The notes: generated from the sequence alone by a model not told the origin. A stretch of 64,000 bases of DNA from JBDRLU01 sp043812795 (GCA_043812795.1 JBDRLU010000069.1:1-64000), one strand, 5' to 3'. Shown: positions 42,335 to 50,756, counted from the first letter of the stretch. Program-made: numbers and translations.

Positions 42335-43771
42335 ATGATGAAACGAATAGCCGGGTTAATGGTCATCGCATTATGTATGGCGCTTGCCTGGCCGACTCAG
42401 GTGTTCTCAACGCCGGAAGATACCGTGCAGCTTAAGAAGCTAAACTTTGTTTTTCTGCACGGGGCCGGCGCCACTGCTTTTGCTTTGCAGTTGTTGGCTG
42501 ACAGCATCGCCGAACAGCTTCCAGCCTATATTCAGGAATATGAGGCAGCTAACCCGGGCACCACGGTTCAAGCTAATGCTCTGCTAAGATACTATCCGCA
42601 CGATGTGGACATCGGTACCTGGGCGAATAATATTGTTGCCACTATAAATAAATATTCTCCAGAAGGAGACCTAATCTTAATCGGGCATAGCATGGGCGGG
42701 AAGACCGCCCTCTATACCGTCGCTAACGACATTGGCGGCCTCGCAGAAAAAGTCCCACTGGTAGTTACTATCAATAGCCCGATAAGGAGCCTGGATAACT
42801 ATTATTTCACCGGCGGGGTTTCGGAACTTCTTCGTATCCGCTATACCCTACCTACGGACCGTGGCGTCATTAATTCTGCATCATACTATGATAGTACCGA
42901 GGATGGGAATTGGGTCGGTACAAATAAGCACTGGTTGGCTTTTATTTCCGCCGAACCCTACCCAACCAGTCAGCAATTTGATCTAGCGGGAGTTGACCCC
43001 TTGCCCAGAGATATGGATGACGGACTTATTCCAATTTCCGCCCAGTATTCGGAGGGGGCAGATGTGGTTTATTATGGAGAGCGTGGTCATAGTGATATTG
43101 GCAATATTGACACAGTGGCTCAGTCCGTAGCGCAGCAGATTCTGCGTTACATTTTTGGGGGTCAAGTGGAGCTTTCTGTCTTTGCCAGAAGCGATACTTT
43201 CCATCACCAGGCTAACTGGCTGCCGCTGAGAAACCACTGGACAGATACTGTTGGTGATGTTACTGCTGGCCGGGCTATAATATCGCATAAGAATGAGTCC
43301 TACTTTCGCTGGCAAGAATGGGAAGACACCGTCGAGGCCAACCTGTTTGGTGAAGGGCGCAGTGGCTACGAAGCCAGGAATGTTGACTCCTTTCCGTTTC
43401 TGACAGCTCTTAAAGAAGCACGCTGGTTGAACGATGACGCTAAAGATGGCCGCCTTTACCTGCGTACCCGGACAGCACCGCGAACCAGTATTCAGGTGGG
43501 ATGGAGTATCAAGCGGCCGGGACTACTACCGACTACGGTGATGCGCGACCATTATGAAATCGAAGAGACTACCGGTACTTTCCTCACCCAGATTACCAGT
43601 GCATCCTGGGCAACTGACAATCCGCTTGATGTAAGGCTAAAGATAGCTTCGACCGCGGAGGGCCCTTTCCGCTGGCTCCAAATTGGCTGGAGAGTTTACT
43701 TCAAAGAAGGGCGAGAAATAAAATTGATTGACCAAATTCCGGGGCAACTGTTACCAAATTCCAGCCAGTAA
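42335..43771 (+). CDS. Secreted alpha/beta hydrolase
   Basis: The 478-aa protein has an N-terminal signal peptide (MMKRIAG, a hydrophobic core, then QVFSTPED). An alpha/beta hydrolase domain follows with NFVFLHGAG, GHSMGG for the serine nucleophile (about residue 120), DMDDGLIP for the acid and GERGHSD for the histidine. The DUF915/lipase-type GHSMGGK motif suggests an esterase. The last 190 residues form an additional beta-rich region without a known match. ATG at 42335 is preferred because it gives a proper signal peptide; the 42275 reading would put 20 polar residues in front. Confidence 0.75.
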   Translation: MMKRIAGLMVIALCMALAWPTQVFSTPEDTVQLKKLNFVFLHGAGATAFALQLLADSIAEQLPAYIQEYEAANPGTTVQANALLRYYPHDVDIGTWANNIVATINKYSPEGDLILIGHSMGGKTALYTVANDIGGLAEKVPLVVTINSPIRSLDNYYFTGGVSELLRIRYTLPTDRGVINSASYYDSTEDGNWVGTNKHWLAFISAEPYPTSQQFDLAGVDPLPRDMDDGLIPISAQYSEGADVVYYGERGHSDIGNIDTVAQSVAQQILRYIFGGQVELSVFARSDTFHHQANWLPLRNHWTDTVGDVTAGRAIISHKNESYFRWQEWEDTVEANLFGEGRSGYEARNVDSFPFLTALKEARWLNDDAKDGRLYLRTRTAPRTSIQVGWSIKRPGLLPTTVMRDHYEIEETTGTFLTQITSASWATDNPLDVRLKIASTAEGPFRWLQIGWRVYFKEGREIKLIDQIPGQLLPNSSQ

Positions 43772-43834
43772 TGTATGGATACTGACTTTCACCGACGTAG
43801 AGCGGACAACTAAGCGTCAGACGTATCGCTATCG

Positions 43835-44965
43835 CTACATGCCTAGTTCTGCTCGGGTCCGGCCCACGCGGGTCAAGTTTTCCCGGGTAATAATGCCGAC
43901 CAATTTATCTCCGGCCAGTACCGGCATTCCGCTGATATCAAGCATTTCCATCTCCTGGAGCATATTAGCCGCCGAGTCGCCAGGATGAGCTGCTTTAAGG
44001 TTAGGAGCGGGTGTCATGATTTTGCCGACTATGGTCGAGTCCCAGCGCTTTTTGCGTATTCTTTTAACATCGCGAATAGTTACTACTCCGCTCAGCCCGA
44101 CATCGTCAACCAGGACAAAGTAACGGTATCCGGTGGCTAGACTATACCGCCGGACCAATTCTCCGATGCTCAACTCCGGAGTAGCTGCAGGGTACTCGGT
44201 AAGCATTACATCGCCAACGGTAACACCATGAAGGGCTCTGTGTAGGAATGTTACCCGGCTAGCCCGGGTTGCCCCGCGGTATAGTGCCCATCCGACCAGT
44301 GCCAGCATCAGCCCGACGAACCATTGCCGTCCCAGTAGCGCAATGTAAAGCCCGCCGAGGAACAAGGCCAGCCCGATTAGCTGGCCCATCCACCCGGCGA
44401 TACGTGTTGACAGGTCATAGTTACCGGTCAACTGCCATAATGCCGCCCGGAACATTCTACCTCCTTCGAGAGGAAAAGCCGGGATAAAATGAAAAAGAGT
44501 CAAGGCGAAGGTAATGAAGGCCAGCCATTGGGCCAGTGCGGCTACCGTAACATTGCCGATGGTGATGAGGAGAAGGTAGGTCAAGTAGAGAACCACGGCA
44601 ATAACGAGGTTAGACAAAAGGCCGAGAGCCGCCATCAACGTTTCTAGTGCCGGCAAGGTCGTCGCTTCAACTATCTCCGCAGCGCCGCCAAAGATGTACA
44701 AAGTGACACGTCCGACTAAAATCCCCCGTCGGCGGGCTACTAAATTAAGGGCAAATTGGCGTACGAAGAGGATAATGAACAGGGCTAACCAGGCGGCCGC
44801 GCCAAGCGCCAGACTCTCCCATAGAGGATAGGCTTCAGAGAATTGCGTGGCGACAATTATGGCTACCAGCAAAAAGGCAAAGAGCCAGGTATAGTGGAGC
44901 CGCACCCTTGTGCTCAAAAGATTGCTGGGATAACTGATGTCTCTCAGATTAGTAATATCTCTCAA
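43835..44965 (-). CDS. Site-2 protease-like (M50) membrane protein with CBS pair; zinc motif lost
   Basis: The 376-aa protein has the M50 architecture: about six membrane helices, then two CBS domains (about 250-375, with VTIRDVKRI and ISGMPVLAGDKLVGIITRENL). At the site of the zinc-binding HELGHALVARR it reads RQFALNLVARR (about residues 69-79), so both histidines and the glutamate are gone. The second motif, usually N-x2-PAFPLDGGR, reads HFIPAFPLEGGR, with the aspartate changed to glutamate. The rest of the fold is well kept. It is probably a non-proteolytic relative that binds substrate or nucleotide. A TTG start after GAGG overlaps the upstream stop as TTGA. Confidence 0.85.
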   Translation of the reverse strand: MRDITNLRDISYPSNLLSTRVRLHYTWLFAFLLVAIIVATQFSEAYPLWESLALGAAAWLALFIILFVRQFALNLVARRRGILVGRVTLYIFGGAAEIVEATTLPALETLMAALGLLSNLVIAVVLYLTYLLLITIGNVTVAALAQWLAFITFALTLFHFIPAFPLEGGRMFRAALWQLTGNYDLSTRIAGWMGQLIGLALFLGGLYIALLGRQWFVGLMLALVGWALYRGATRASRVTFLHRALHGVTVGDVMLTEYPAATPELSIGELVRRYSLATGYRYFVLVDDVGLSGVVTIRDVKRIRKKRWDSTIVGKIMTPAPNLKAAHPGDSAANMLQEMEMLDISGMPVLAGDKLVGIITRENLTRVGRTRAELGM

Positions 44966-45240
44966 TTAACCTCACCGCTTCTATCCGATGCGTAAACAGC
45001 ACCCTGCCGACCACAAAATATTTGCCCGTTAAACTCACCGCAGGCGCAGTCCATGGGCTTTGGTAAAAAGTTGGTAAAAAGTAGGTAAAGTGAACCCAGC
45101 AGGTAACCTATCCAGGAACCATCGCCGAGGATTATCCCCATTCCGCCAAGGACGTAATGGGCCACCGTAGTGCCATTGTAAATCAGTACACGGGATGATG
45201 GATACCGGGTATATAAGTTCCTTTTCTCCCCTGATGTCAT
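44962..45240 (-). CDS. Small membrane protein coupled to the S2P-like gene
   Basis: The 92-aa protein has NLYTRYPSSRVLIYNGTTV, two hydrophobic segments (about 27-56) and a cysteine-bearing tail (CACGEFNGQIFCG). The stop overlaps the TTG start of the S2P-like gene, so the two are translationally coupled. I recall similar small proteins in Dehalococcoidia but cannot name a family. The two CxC/C sites might bind metal. It may be a partner or regulator of the S2P-like protein (inference). Confidence 0.55.
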   Translation of the reverse strand: MTSGEKRNLYTRYPSSRVLIYNGTTVAHYVLGGMGIILGDGSWIGYLLGSLYLLFTNFLPKPMDCACGEFNGQIFCGRQGAVYASDRSGEVN

Positions 45241-45678
45241 TTTTCCCCGACGGACGATATTTAATCTGCAACGAGTGTTGCTCTATCGCCAATTCTACTC
45301 CGAGGCTAAGTATTAACGCAATGGCAGGTCTTCCCTTAACCAAGGAACACTAGCTAGCGCGAAATTCTGGTACAAGAAGCTAGATTCGGCTATATGTTTA
45401 CGGGTGGGTGGTGAACCGATGGGTTCCATAGATAGAACTGCCCAATCGGTCTTCAAAGCCGTATTAGCTTTCGTCCAGAGCTAGCCATGGCCCCTTTCCG
45501 TGGTCTTGCCTGATTGTAGTACTAGTAAGCAGATACTTTGTAGCCCACAACCATTGACTAATCCGTATGATACCCCATATCTACACAAAAGGAATAGCGG
45601 GACCACAGGATGACTGACGCCAGTGACGGGAGAGGGCCTCACATGATGGCCGAGTGTAACTTCTCCGAACATTACTCA
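45241..45678. other. Unassigned intergenic sequence
   Basis: No convincing gene is present; frames are short and lack ribosome-binding sites. A weak inverted pair ACCGATGGG/CCCAATCGGT (about 45416-45451) could form a hairpin. The promoter for the winged-helix gene starts at 45679. Confidence 0.45.
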
Positions 45679-45707
45679 TTGATATTGTATATAATATCTA
45701 GTATAAT
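45679..45707 (+). promoter_or_regulatory. Strong promoter of the winged-helix gene
   Basis: TTGATA (45679-45684), 17 bases, then TATAAT (45702-45707), embedded in AT-rich sequence with ATATCTAG repeated on both sides of the -10 (about 45694 and 45708). Confidence 0.65.
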
Positions 45708-45711
45708 ATAT

Positions 45712-45729
45712 CTAGAAGTAACATTCTAG
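45712..45729 (+). promoter_or_regulatory. Candidate operator, CTAGAA-N6-TTCTAG
   Basis: A perfect 6+6 inverted repeat right after the -10 box, over the likely transcription start. The next gene encodes a winged-helix protein, so autoregulation is plausible. The CTAGA core resembles the operator at 12867-12881. Confidence 0.5.
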
Positions 45730-45834
45730 TAATACCTATCCAGTAACGCTACACTTGAAATACTGCAAATAGGCAGGTAGTTTTATCAACGGGATTTTGG
45801 AAGTTCAAATGTGTAGAAGGAGATCAACAAGGAA

Positions 45835-46170
45835 GTGAGAGAGTGGAGTCTGATTACAAATCATGGGCTTGTATTGGCTGCAATATCAAGGGATTCAAAG
45901 CAGACTATCAGAGAAATAGGTGATGCTGCTGGTATTACGGAGCGAACGGCATACGGGATTGTTGTAGATCTCGAGGAGGCAGGATATATCAAAAGAATCA
46001 AGGTTGGCACACGTAACACGTACGCGATAAACCCTGACATGCCGGTCGTGAGTAGACTGAGCGATGCTTCCGTGGGAGACCTGCTTGCATTGTTTGGCCG
46101 GCAACCTCGGAAAGGAACGAAGAGTACCAAGACCTTGCGAGGGTCAATGTCTGACGTTGGTATGCACTAA
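45835..46170 (+). CDS. Winged helix-turn-helix transcriptional regulator
   Basis: The 111-aa protein begins with a MarR/ArsR-like winged helix: LVLAAISRDSKQTIREIGDAAGITERTAYGIVVDLEEAG, followed by a wing (IKVGTRNTYAINP). The C-terminus is short and basic, with no ligand domain. The GTG start at 45835 has AAGGAG about 12 bases upstream and AAGGA directly before it. A strong promoter and palindrome precede it, with an unusually long leader of about 120 bases. Confidence 0.75.
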   Translation: MREWSLITNHGLVLAAISRDSKQTIREIGDAAGITERTAYGIVVDLEEAGYIKRIKVGTRNTYAINPDMPVVSRLSDASVGDLLALFGRQPRKGTKSTKTLRGSMSDVGMH

Positions 46171-46239
46171 TCTGAACCCCAAAAATCAGTCCGCTTTAAT
46201 GTTAGACTGATGTGTAAACTCAGTTCGAAGGAGAAAACA

Positions 46240-46890
46240 ATGAAGCAAATAGAGCTACAGGCCGACAATCGTAATAGTGTGGGTAAAGGAGTGAAGTCCT
46301 TGCGCCTCCAAGGAATTACGCCAGTGCATCTTTTTGGTCATGACCTGAAGTCCTTGGCATTGCAGTGTGAAACTGCAAAGCTTGAGCGGTCACTAGCTCA
46401 AGCGGGAGAATCCAGGCTTATCGCACTGACAGTAAATAATGAAAAGATGGCCAGGCCTGTTCTAGTTCGTGAAATTCAGCGGGATGCATTAACAGGCAGA
46501 TTACTCCATATAGACTTCTATCAGGTCAAGATGGACGAGAATCTGGAAGTCGAGGTTCCCATTAATTTGGTCGGGGAAGCGCCAGCCCTGGCAACAAAAG
46601 ATAATACGCTGCTGCAGAGCCTTCAAGTCTTAACTGTTAAATGTCTCCCGGCAAAAATTCCTGCCAGCTTGGAAGTGAATGTCAGTTCACTTACTGAGAC
46701 GGGGCAGGCAGTACGGGTAAAAGACATTGCCATTGGCCAGGATATTACTGTTCTTACCGACCCGGAGCAGGTGGTTGTGGCGGTCATTGCACGGCTTGAG
46801 GAGGAAATTAAAGAGAAAGAGACGGTAGAAGAGGTAGTTAGACCGCTGGAAGACGTCAAGCAGTCTGAGGAGAAGCCAGAGCAGAAGTAG
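46240..46890 (+). CDS. rplY: 50S ribosomal protein L25 (Ctc/TL5 form)
   Basis: The 216-aa protein has the N-terminal L25 domain that binds 5S rRNA (MKQIELQADNRN, then a LRLQGITPVHLFG loop) and the C-terminal TL5/CTC beta domain (EVEVPINLVGEAPAL). An acidic, Glu/Lys-rich tail of about 30 residues follows. AAGGAG lies six bases before the ATG at 46240, which trims ten residues from the longest reading. It lies upstream of a zinc-ribbon gene and sigA. Confidence 0.92.
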   Translation: MKQIELQADNRNSVGKGVKSLRLQGITPVHLFGHDLKSLALQCETAKLERSLAQAGESRLIALTVNNEKMARPVLVREIQRDALTGRLLHIDFYQVKMDENLEVEVPINLVGEAPALATKDNTLLQSLQVLTVKCLPAKIPASLEVNVSSLTETGQAVRVKDIAIGQDITVLTDPEQVVVAVIARLEEEIKEKETVEEVVRPLEDVKQSEEKPEQK

Positions 46891-46903
46891 AGGGGATAAT
46901 ACA

Positions 46904-47098
46904 ATGAATTTTCAGGACAAGTCGATCCAGTGTTCCGATTGTGGGGACACTTTCACTTTCAGCGCTAAGGAACAAGGCCTTTTCGTATCAAGAGGTTATA
47001 TTAATGAGCCAAAGCGCTGTTCCTGGTGCCGCGCCGCAAGGAAGATAGAGCGTCAGGGAGATGGCGACTACGGCCATCGGTCCAGATCCTGGCGGTAG
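46904..47098 (+). CDS. Small zinc-ribbon protein, short paralogue
   Basis: The 64-aa protein reads FQDKSIQCSDCGDTFTFS, then NEPKRCSWCRAARK, so it has two CxxC pairs about 28 residues apart. It closely resembles the N-terminal half of the protein at 49056-49358, including the SRGYINEPKRC segment. It lies 14 bases after the L25 gene. From memory, zinc ribbons like this are frequent in Chloroflexota. It is perhaps a nucleic-acid- or ribosome-associated factor (inference). Confidence 0.75.
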   Translation: MNFQDKSIQCSDCGDTFTFSAKEQGLFVSRGYINEPKRCSWCRAARKIERQGDGDYGHRSRSWR

Positions 47099-47230
47099 AT
47101 CTGAGCAATATTCCTACCGTGTGTTAAATACATCAAGACACCAAGACACCATTCGAATCTTTCAACGGTAGACCGGCTCTTGTGGTAGCCGCTTTTGTAA
47201 TCAGACGTCTGGGAAGCGAGTAAATAAGAC

Positions 47231-48688
47231 ATGGATGATTTCGAGAAATTGCAGAATCATAATGATCACAAATACGGAGATTCGCCGAAAGAAGATGACG
47301 AAGAAAAGCTCTTCTTTGAGGAGATGCTTAAGGAAGAGACGGAAGCCGAGAAAGTGTTGAAACCAAAGTTAACACCGGGGGAACAGGGTGAACAGGCGGA
47401 TTTTAATAACCCGATAAGTTTGTACCTCCGACAGATAGGGCTGGTCCAGCTCCTCACCGCTGCGGACGAAAAGGGGTTGGCAAGGAAAATAGAAGACGGT
47501 AAGCTCATCACTGATATTAAACGTAAGTGCTTCGAGAAGCAGGGGAGAACGCCTTCCGCCGGTGAGGTAGTACTAGCCATCTTGGGAGAGTTGGGGGAAG
47601 CCGCCGCGGTCATGCGTATCTGCCAGACGGAGCTTGGTCTACCTCCGACTGAAGGCTTTAAGAAAGCCATCACCAACGATAAAATGTGCCGCTACAATGA
47701 TGCTCAGATAGACCAGCATCTCATCCAGACCATCGCTGCCCAGACTGAGAAACCGGAAAATGATGTGGAACGTCTTTTTCTTGACCTTACACTTAACATG
47801 AACCTACTGCCCAGGGAAGTGATTGCTCTCATTGACGATACGGTCACTCTGGATGGTGTAGAAAACCTCATCGCAAGCGAGAGTTTCAGGAAAGCTTTAA
47901 GCCGTTTTGATGAGCCATTTGGGGCCTATATTAGCGGTATTGTAAAGGAAGCAGATAGAGCAAAGAGTAAGCTTACTGAGGCCAATCTGAGACTGGTCGT
48001 GAGTGTTGCCAAGAAACACGTCGGTGGGGGCATGCCACTTCTTGACTTGATTCAGGAGGGGAATATCGGCCTTATCAGGGCGGTTGGCAAATTTGACCAC
48101 CATCGAGGTTATAAGTTTTCAACTTACGCCATCTGGTGGATACGCCAAGCCATAACCCGCTCTATTGCCGACAACGCACGTACCATCCGTATCCCGGTAC
48201 ATATGATTGAGACCATTAGAAAACTCTTCAAAACAAGCCGCCGTCTGACACAAGAATACAAGAGAGAGCCCACCTCACAGGAAATCGGAGAGGAAATGGA
48301 TATGCCTTCTGAAGAAGTTCAGGGCATCATCAAGCTGGCTCAGCTACCTCTATCGCTTGAAACACCCGTTGGCAAAGAAGGGGACGCGGTCTTAGGTGAT
48401 TTCATTGAAGATCCCAATGTCGTTTCTCCGCCCGATTCTGCCTCTCGACAATTGCTCAAGGAACAGATTGGCGAGGCCTTAGAAACCCTGAGACCTCGGG
48501 AAAAGCAAGTACTTCAGCTGCGTTTTGGCTTAGAAGACGGCAGGGGCCGAACTCTGGAGGAGGTGGGGAAAGTATTCAATGTAACTAGGGAGAGAATTCG
48601 CCAAATTGAAGCCAAGGCCATCAGGAAACTGCGTCACCCCAGCCGGAGCCACAAACTGAGGGACTTCTTGGGAAGCCCAGAAGAATGA
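47231..48688 (+). CDS. sigA: RNA polymerase primary sigma factor (RpoD/SigA)
   Basis: The 485-aa sigma-70 has region 1.2 (NPISLYLRQIGLVQLLTAADE), a non-conserved insert of about 150 residues, region 2 (FDHHRGYKFSTYAIWWIRQAITR), region 3 and region 4.2 (VTRERIRQIEAKAIRKLRH). The N-terminal acidic 1.1 segment is short. Promoters read throughout this window match its expected TTGACA/TATAAT specificity. The gene lies in an operon-like run after L25 and a zinc-ribbon gene and is followed by a convergent tRNA gene. Confidence 0.96.
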   Translation: MDDFEKLQNHNDHKYGDSPKEDDEEKLFFEEMLKEETEAEKVLKPKLTPGEQGEQADFNNPISLYLRQIGLVQLLTAADEKGLARKIEDGKLITDIKRKCFEKQGRTPSAGEVVLAILGELGEAAAVMRICQTELGLPPTEGFKKAITNDKMCRYNDAQIDQHLIQTIAAQTEKPENDVERLFLDLTLNMNLLPREVIALIDDTVTLDGVENLIASESFRKALSRFDEPFGAYISGIVKEADRAKSKLTEANLRLVVSVAKKHVGGGMPLLDLIQEGNIGLIRAVGKFDHHRGYKFSTYAIWWIRQAITRSIADNARTIRIPVHMIETIRKLFKTSRRLTQEYKREPTSQEIGEEMDMPSEEVQGIIKLAQLPLSLETPVGKEGDAVLGDFIEDPNVVSPPDSASRQLLKEQIGEALETLRPREKQVLQLRFGLEDGRGRTLEEVGKVFNVTRERIRQIEAKAIRKLRHPSRSHKLRDFLGSPEE

Positions 48689-48764
48689 ACGCAGATTACC
48701 TTGCACTTTAGAGGCTTTCGGAGTAAGCGATGACTCGCAAGATATTCGGGCAGCCGGCCTAATG

Positions 48765-48846
48765 TGGGGAAGTGGGGACTCGAACCCCAACGCCTTGCGG
48801 CACGTGGTCCTAAGCCACGCCTGTCTGCCAATTCCAGCACTCCCCC
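48765..48846 (-). tRNA. tRNA-Leu, anticodon TAG
   Basis: The 82-base cloverleaf has a GGGGGAG/CTTCCCC acceptor stem, a TGGCAGACAGG-type D arm, and the anticodon loop CTTAGGA (anticodon TAG) in a GTGG/CCAC stem. A class II variable arm (GTGCCGCAAGGCGT) and GGTTCGAGTCC T arm follow. CCA is not encoded: the discriminator A is followed by CAT. It converges on sigA. Confidence 0.95.
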
Positions 48847-48915
48847 GGGCCGAACCGCCGTCATATTTTACCATATTGCCTGACTCTTTGTTGCTTAACC
48901 GTCTTACAGAGGCTC

Positions 48916-48944
48916 TTGTAAAGCGGACGCTTCGGGTGTATAAT
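48916..48944 (+). promoter_or_regulatory. Promoter of the second zinc-ribbon gene
   Basis: TTGTAA (48916-48921), 17 bases, then TATAAT (48939-48944), with an extended TG before the -10. The leader to the ATG at 49056 is about 105 bases. Confidence 0.6.
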
Positions 48945-49055
48945 GTAATTACAGTTTAAGTTTAGGTTGTTTTGCACTCAAGGCACATTTCCTTCTTGCC
49001 CCCTCCAGTGTTGGATGGCCAAGGCTCTAACTAAACAGTAAGAGGAGGTCATCCA

Positions 49056-49358
49056 ATGAGTTTTCAGGATAAATCACTCCGGTGTTCCGATTGCGGGGTT
49101 AGTTTCACTTTTACCGTTGAGGAACAGGAATCCTTTCAGTCCAAAGGCTATACTAACGAGCCAAAGCGCTGTCCTACCTGCCGCCAGACCCGGAAATCAG
49201 AGCGCAACACCGGCGATTCCAAGTACGGTTCCCCCCGTCAGATGTTTACCGCTACGTGCTCTGAGTGTGGCAAGGACGCCCAGGTACCATTTCAACCCAC
49301 CAGTGGCCGGCCGGTGTATTGCAGCGATTGCTATCGAAAAGTCAGACCGGGTAGATAA
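49056..49358 (+). CDS. Double zinc-ribbon protein
   Basis: The 100-aa protein contains two zinc ribbons: CSDCG and CPTCRQ (residues 10-44), then CSECGK and CSDCYRKVRPGR. The second half matches the C-terminal 'CxxC-x-G-K-x-A' ribbons of the CxxC_CxxC_SSSS or zf-trcl type. Its first 40 residues are a paralogue of the shorter protein at 46904. AGGAGG precedes the ATG. The two genes flank sigA and the tRNA. No function is known. Confidence 0.8.
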   Translation: MSFQDKSLRCSDCGVSFTFTVEEQESFQSKGYTNEPKRCPTCRQTRKSERNTGDSKYGSPRQMFTATCSECGKDAQVPFQPTSGRPVYCSDCYRKVRPGR

Positions 49359-49402
49359 CCTATAGTTTAACTTCAGGGACATAACCAGAAAAGGAGGCGG
49401 AA

Positions 49403-49528
49403 ATGTACACTGGATTATTTATCTTAGGTGGCCTGTTTGTTGTCGGTTTTGTCGCACTCGTCGTTTTCAAGGTAAGAATGGGTAAAGCCGAAGTCAACAG
49501 ATGGAAGTCTATAAATAAAACACAGTAA
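49403..49528 (+). CDS. 41-aa single-span membrane protein
   Basis: The short reading frame has AAGGAGG seven bases before its ATG. It encodes a hydrophobic helix (LFILGGLFVVGFVALVVF) followed by a basic tail ending NKTQ. It is too short for most gene finders. The strong site and membrane-helix design support a real gene, but there is no family. It lies 44 bases after the double zinc-ribbon gene and may share its transcript. Confidence 0.5.
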   Translation: MYTGLFILGGLFVVGFVALVVFKVRMGKAEVNRWKSINKTQ

Positions 49529-49654
49529 GGCGTAGGCCATATCGCCCGTAGCCCGGCAGAAGTTTTCTTCCGGCGATTTCCATTCTCCTTTACCAAACCT
49601 GCCTGCCCGTGATATATAATGAGGTGATTGGTTCAATGAAGGGAAGGTGAAGGT

Positions 49655-49870
49655 ATGTTTATTGGTCTCGTACTGGTGGCGGTCGGCGTAATCGCTATTC
49701 TGGTCCAGACCGGCATATTGACCGGTTCCGTCTGGAGCTATACGTGGCCGATAATCCTTATTATTCTGGGGCTGCTTTTCATCACCCGGCGCTTCGGACG
49801 GCGCCAAAGGTGGTACCGCTGGTGGTACCCGCCGGGGTCGGAAGACGAGAAGAAAGACAGGACTGGATAG
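49655..49870 (+). CDS. LiaF/DUF5668-like small membrane protein
   Basis: The 71-aa protein has two hydrophobic segments around TGSVWSYTWPIILIILGLLF, the 'W-P-hydrophobic-GL' pattern of the LiaI/LiaF transmembrane region. A basic, tryptophan- and charged-rich tail follows. Family members occur near envelope-stress systems, but no LiaRS-type two-component genes are nearby. GAAGG repeats precede the ATG. It converges on the nitroreductase gene. Confidence 0.65.
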   Translation: MFIGLVLVAVGVIAILVQTGILTGSVWSYTWPIILIILGLLFITRRFGRRQRWYRWWYPPGSEDEKKDRTG

Positions 49871-49879
49871 TGGACGTCT

Positions 49880-50536
49880 CTATGCCTGTTTTTCGGTACC
49901 GGTAACGGGCGACTTGAGAATAATTTCTTCGAGCGGTAGGCGCGGGCGGGGTGGCGGTATTTTCCCGACTGGATAGCCGACGGGGACAACAGCTACGACT
50001 ACCAGATTATTCGGCAAACCGAAAAGACGGTTAATCTCGATAGCATGGGTAAAACCCCCGACCCAGCATGTCCCCAGCCCCAGGGCCGTCGCCATCAGCA
50101 CCAGATGCTCGATAGCGATGAAACTGTTGGCCGTCAGCGGCCGTAGCAACTGGCCGCGTGGTGGCACGGGCAGGGATTCCAGATAGGCACGGTATTCGGC
50201 GTCAGCAAAACGGCCCGACCTCTCGGCACCGATGGCCGGCTCAAGTTCTTCATTCCTTTTCCTTCTCGCTTCCATCGAATACGCGTTAAGGTCGCCGAAA
50301 CAGACGATAACTACCGGTGCCTCGGTGACAAAGCGCTGGTCAAGACAGACGTGACCGAGCTGCCTTTTCAATTCCTTATCCCTCACCACCAGGAAACGCC
50401 AGGGCTGCCGGTTACTGCCCGAAGGCGCCAGCCGGGCTGCCTCGAGCATTTGTTTTATCATTTCTTCGGGGACGTCATCCGGCGCGAATCTACGGATACT
50501 GCGCCTCACCTGAATCGCTTCCCATACCGATAACAT
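49880..50536 (-). CDS. Nitroreductase family protein
   Basis: The 218-aa FMN protein starts with VWEAIQVRRSIRRFAPDDVPEEM and has APSGSNRQPWRFLVV for flavin phosphate binding. ATALGLGTCWVGGF and VVPVGYP follow, all typical of NfsB/FrA-type nitroreductases. It would reduce nitro groups, quinones or similar substrates. GGGAGG lies five bases before the ATG at 50536; the longer reading from 50581 has no site. Confidence 0.88.
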   Translation of the reverse strand: MLSVWEAIQVRRSIRRFAPDDVPEEMIKQMLEAARLAPSGSNRQPWRFLVVRDKELKRQLGHVCLDQRFVTEAPVVIVCFGDLNAYSMEARRKRNEELEPAIGAERSGRFADAEYRAYLESLPVPPRGQLLRPLTANSFIAIEHLVLMATALGLGTCWVGGFTHAIEINRLFGLPNNLVVVAVVPVGYPVGKIPPPRPRLPLEEIILKSPVTGTEKQA

Positions 50537-50756
50537 ATTTGCCTCCCGGATTGAATTAGGCCATGCTTTCCACACAGTCATGGCCTTCGTGCACTGACAC
50601 TATACCTGTGTCATAATAGTAAGTCAAAAACATCTAAGATTGTTCCCTGTCTCTTCCCGCTGGAATATGGTCATTCTGCCCATTGACCGCAACTGGACAA
50701 TCACCTATTATTGACAATTAGTCAGACACTCCGACAAGCGGGAAATTGCGGCTCAA

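Noticed and set aside
45481..45672. 63-aa minus-strand frame in the 45.2-45.8 kb gap
   Set aside because: No ribosome-binding site, unusual composition, and the plus strand carries clear regulatory sequence next to it.
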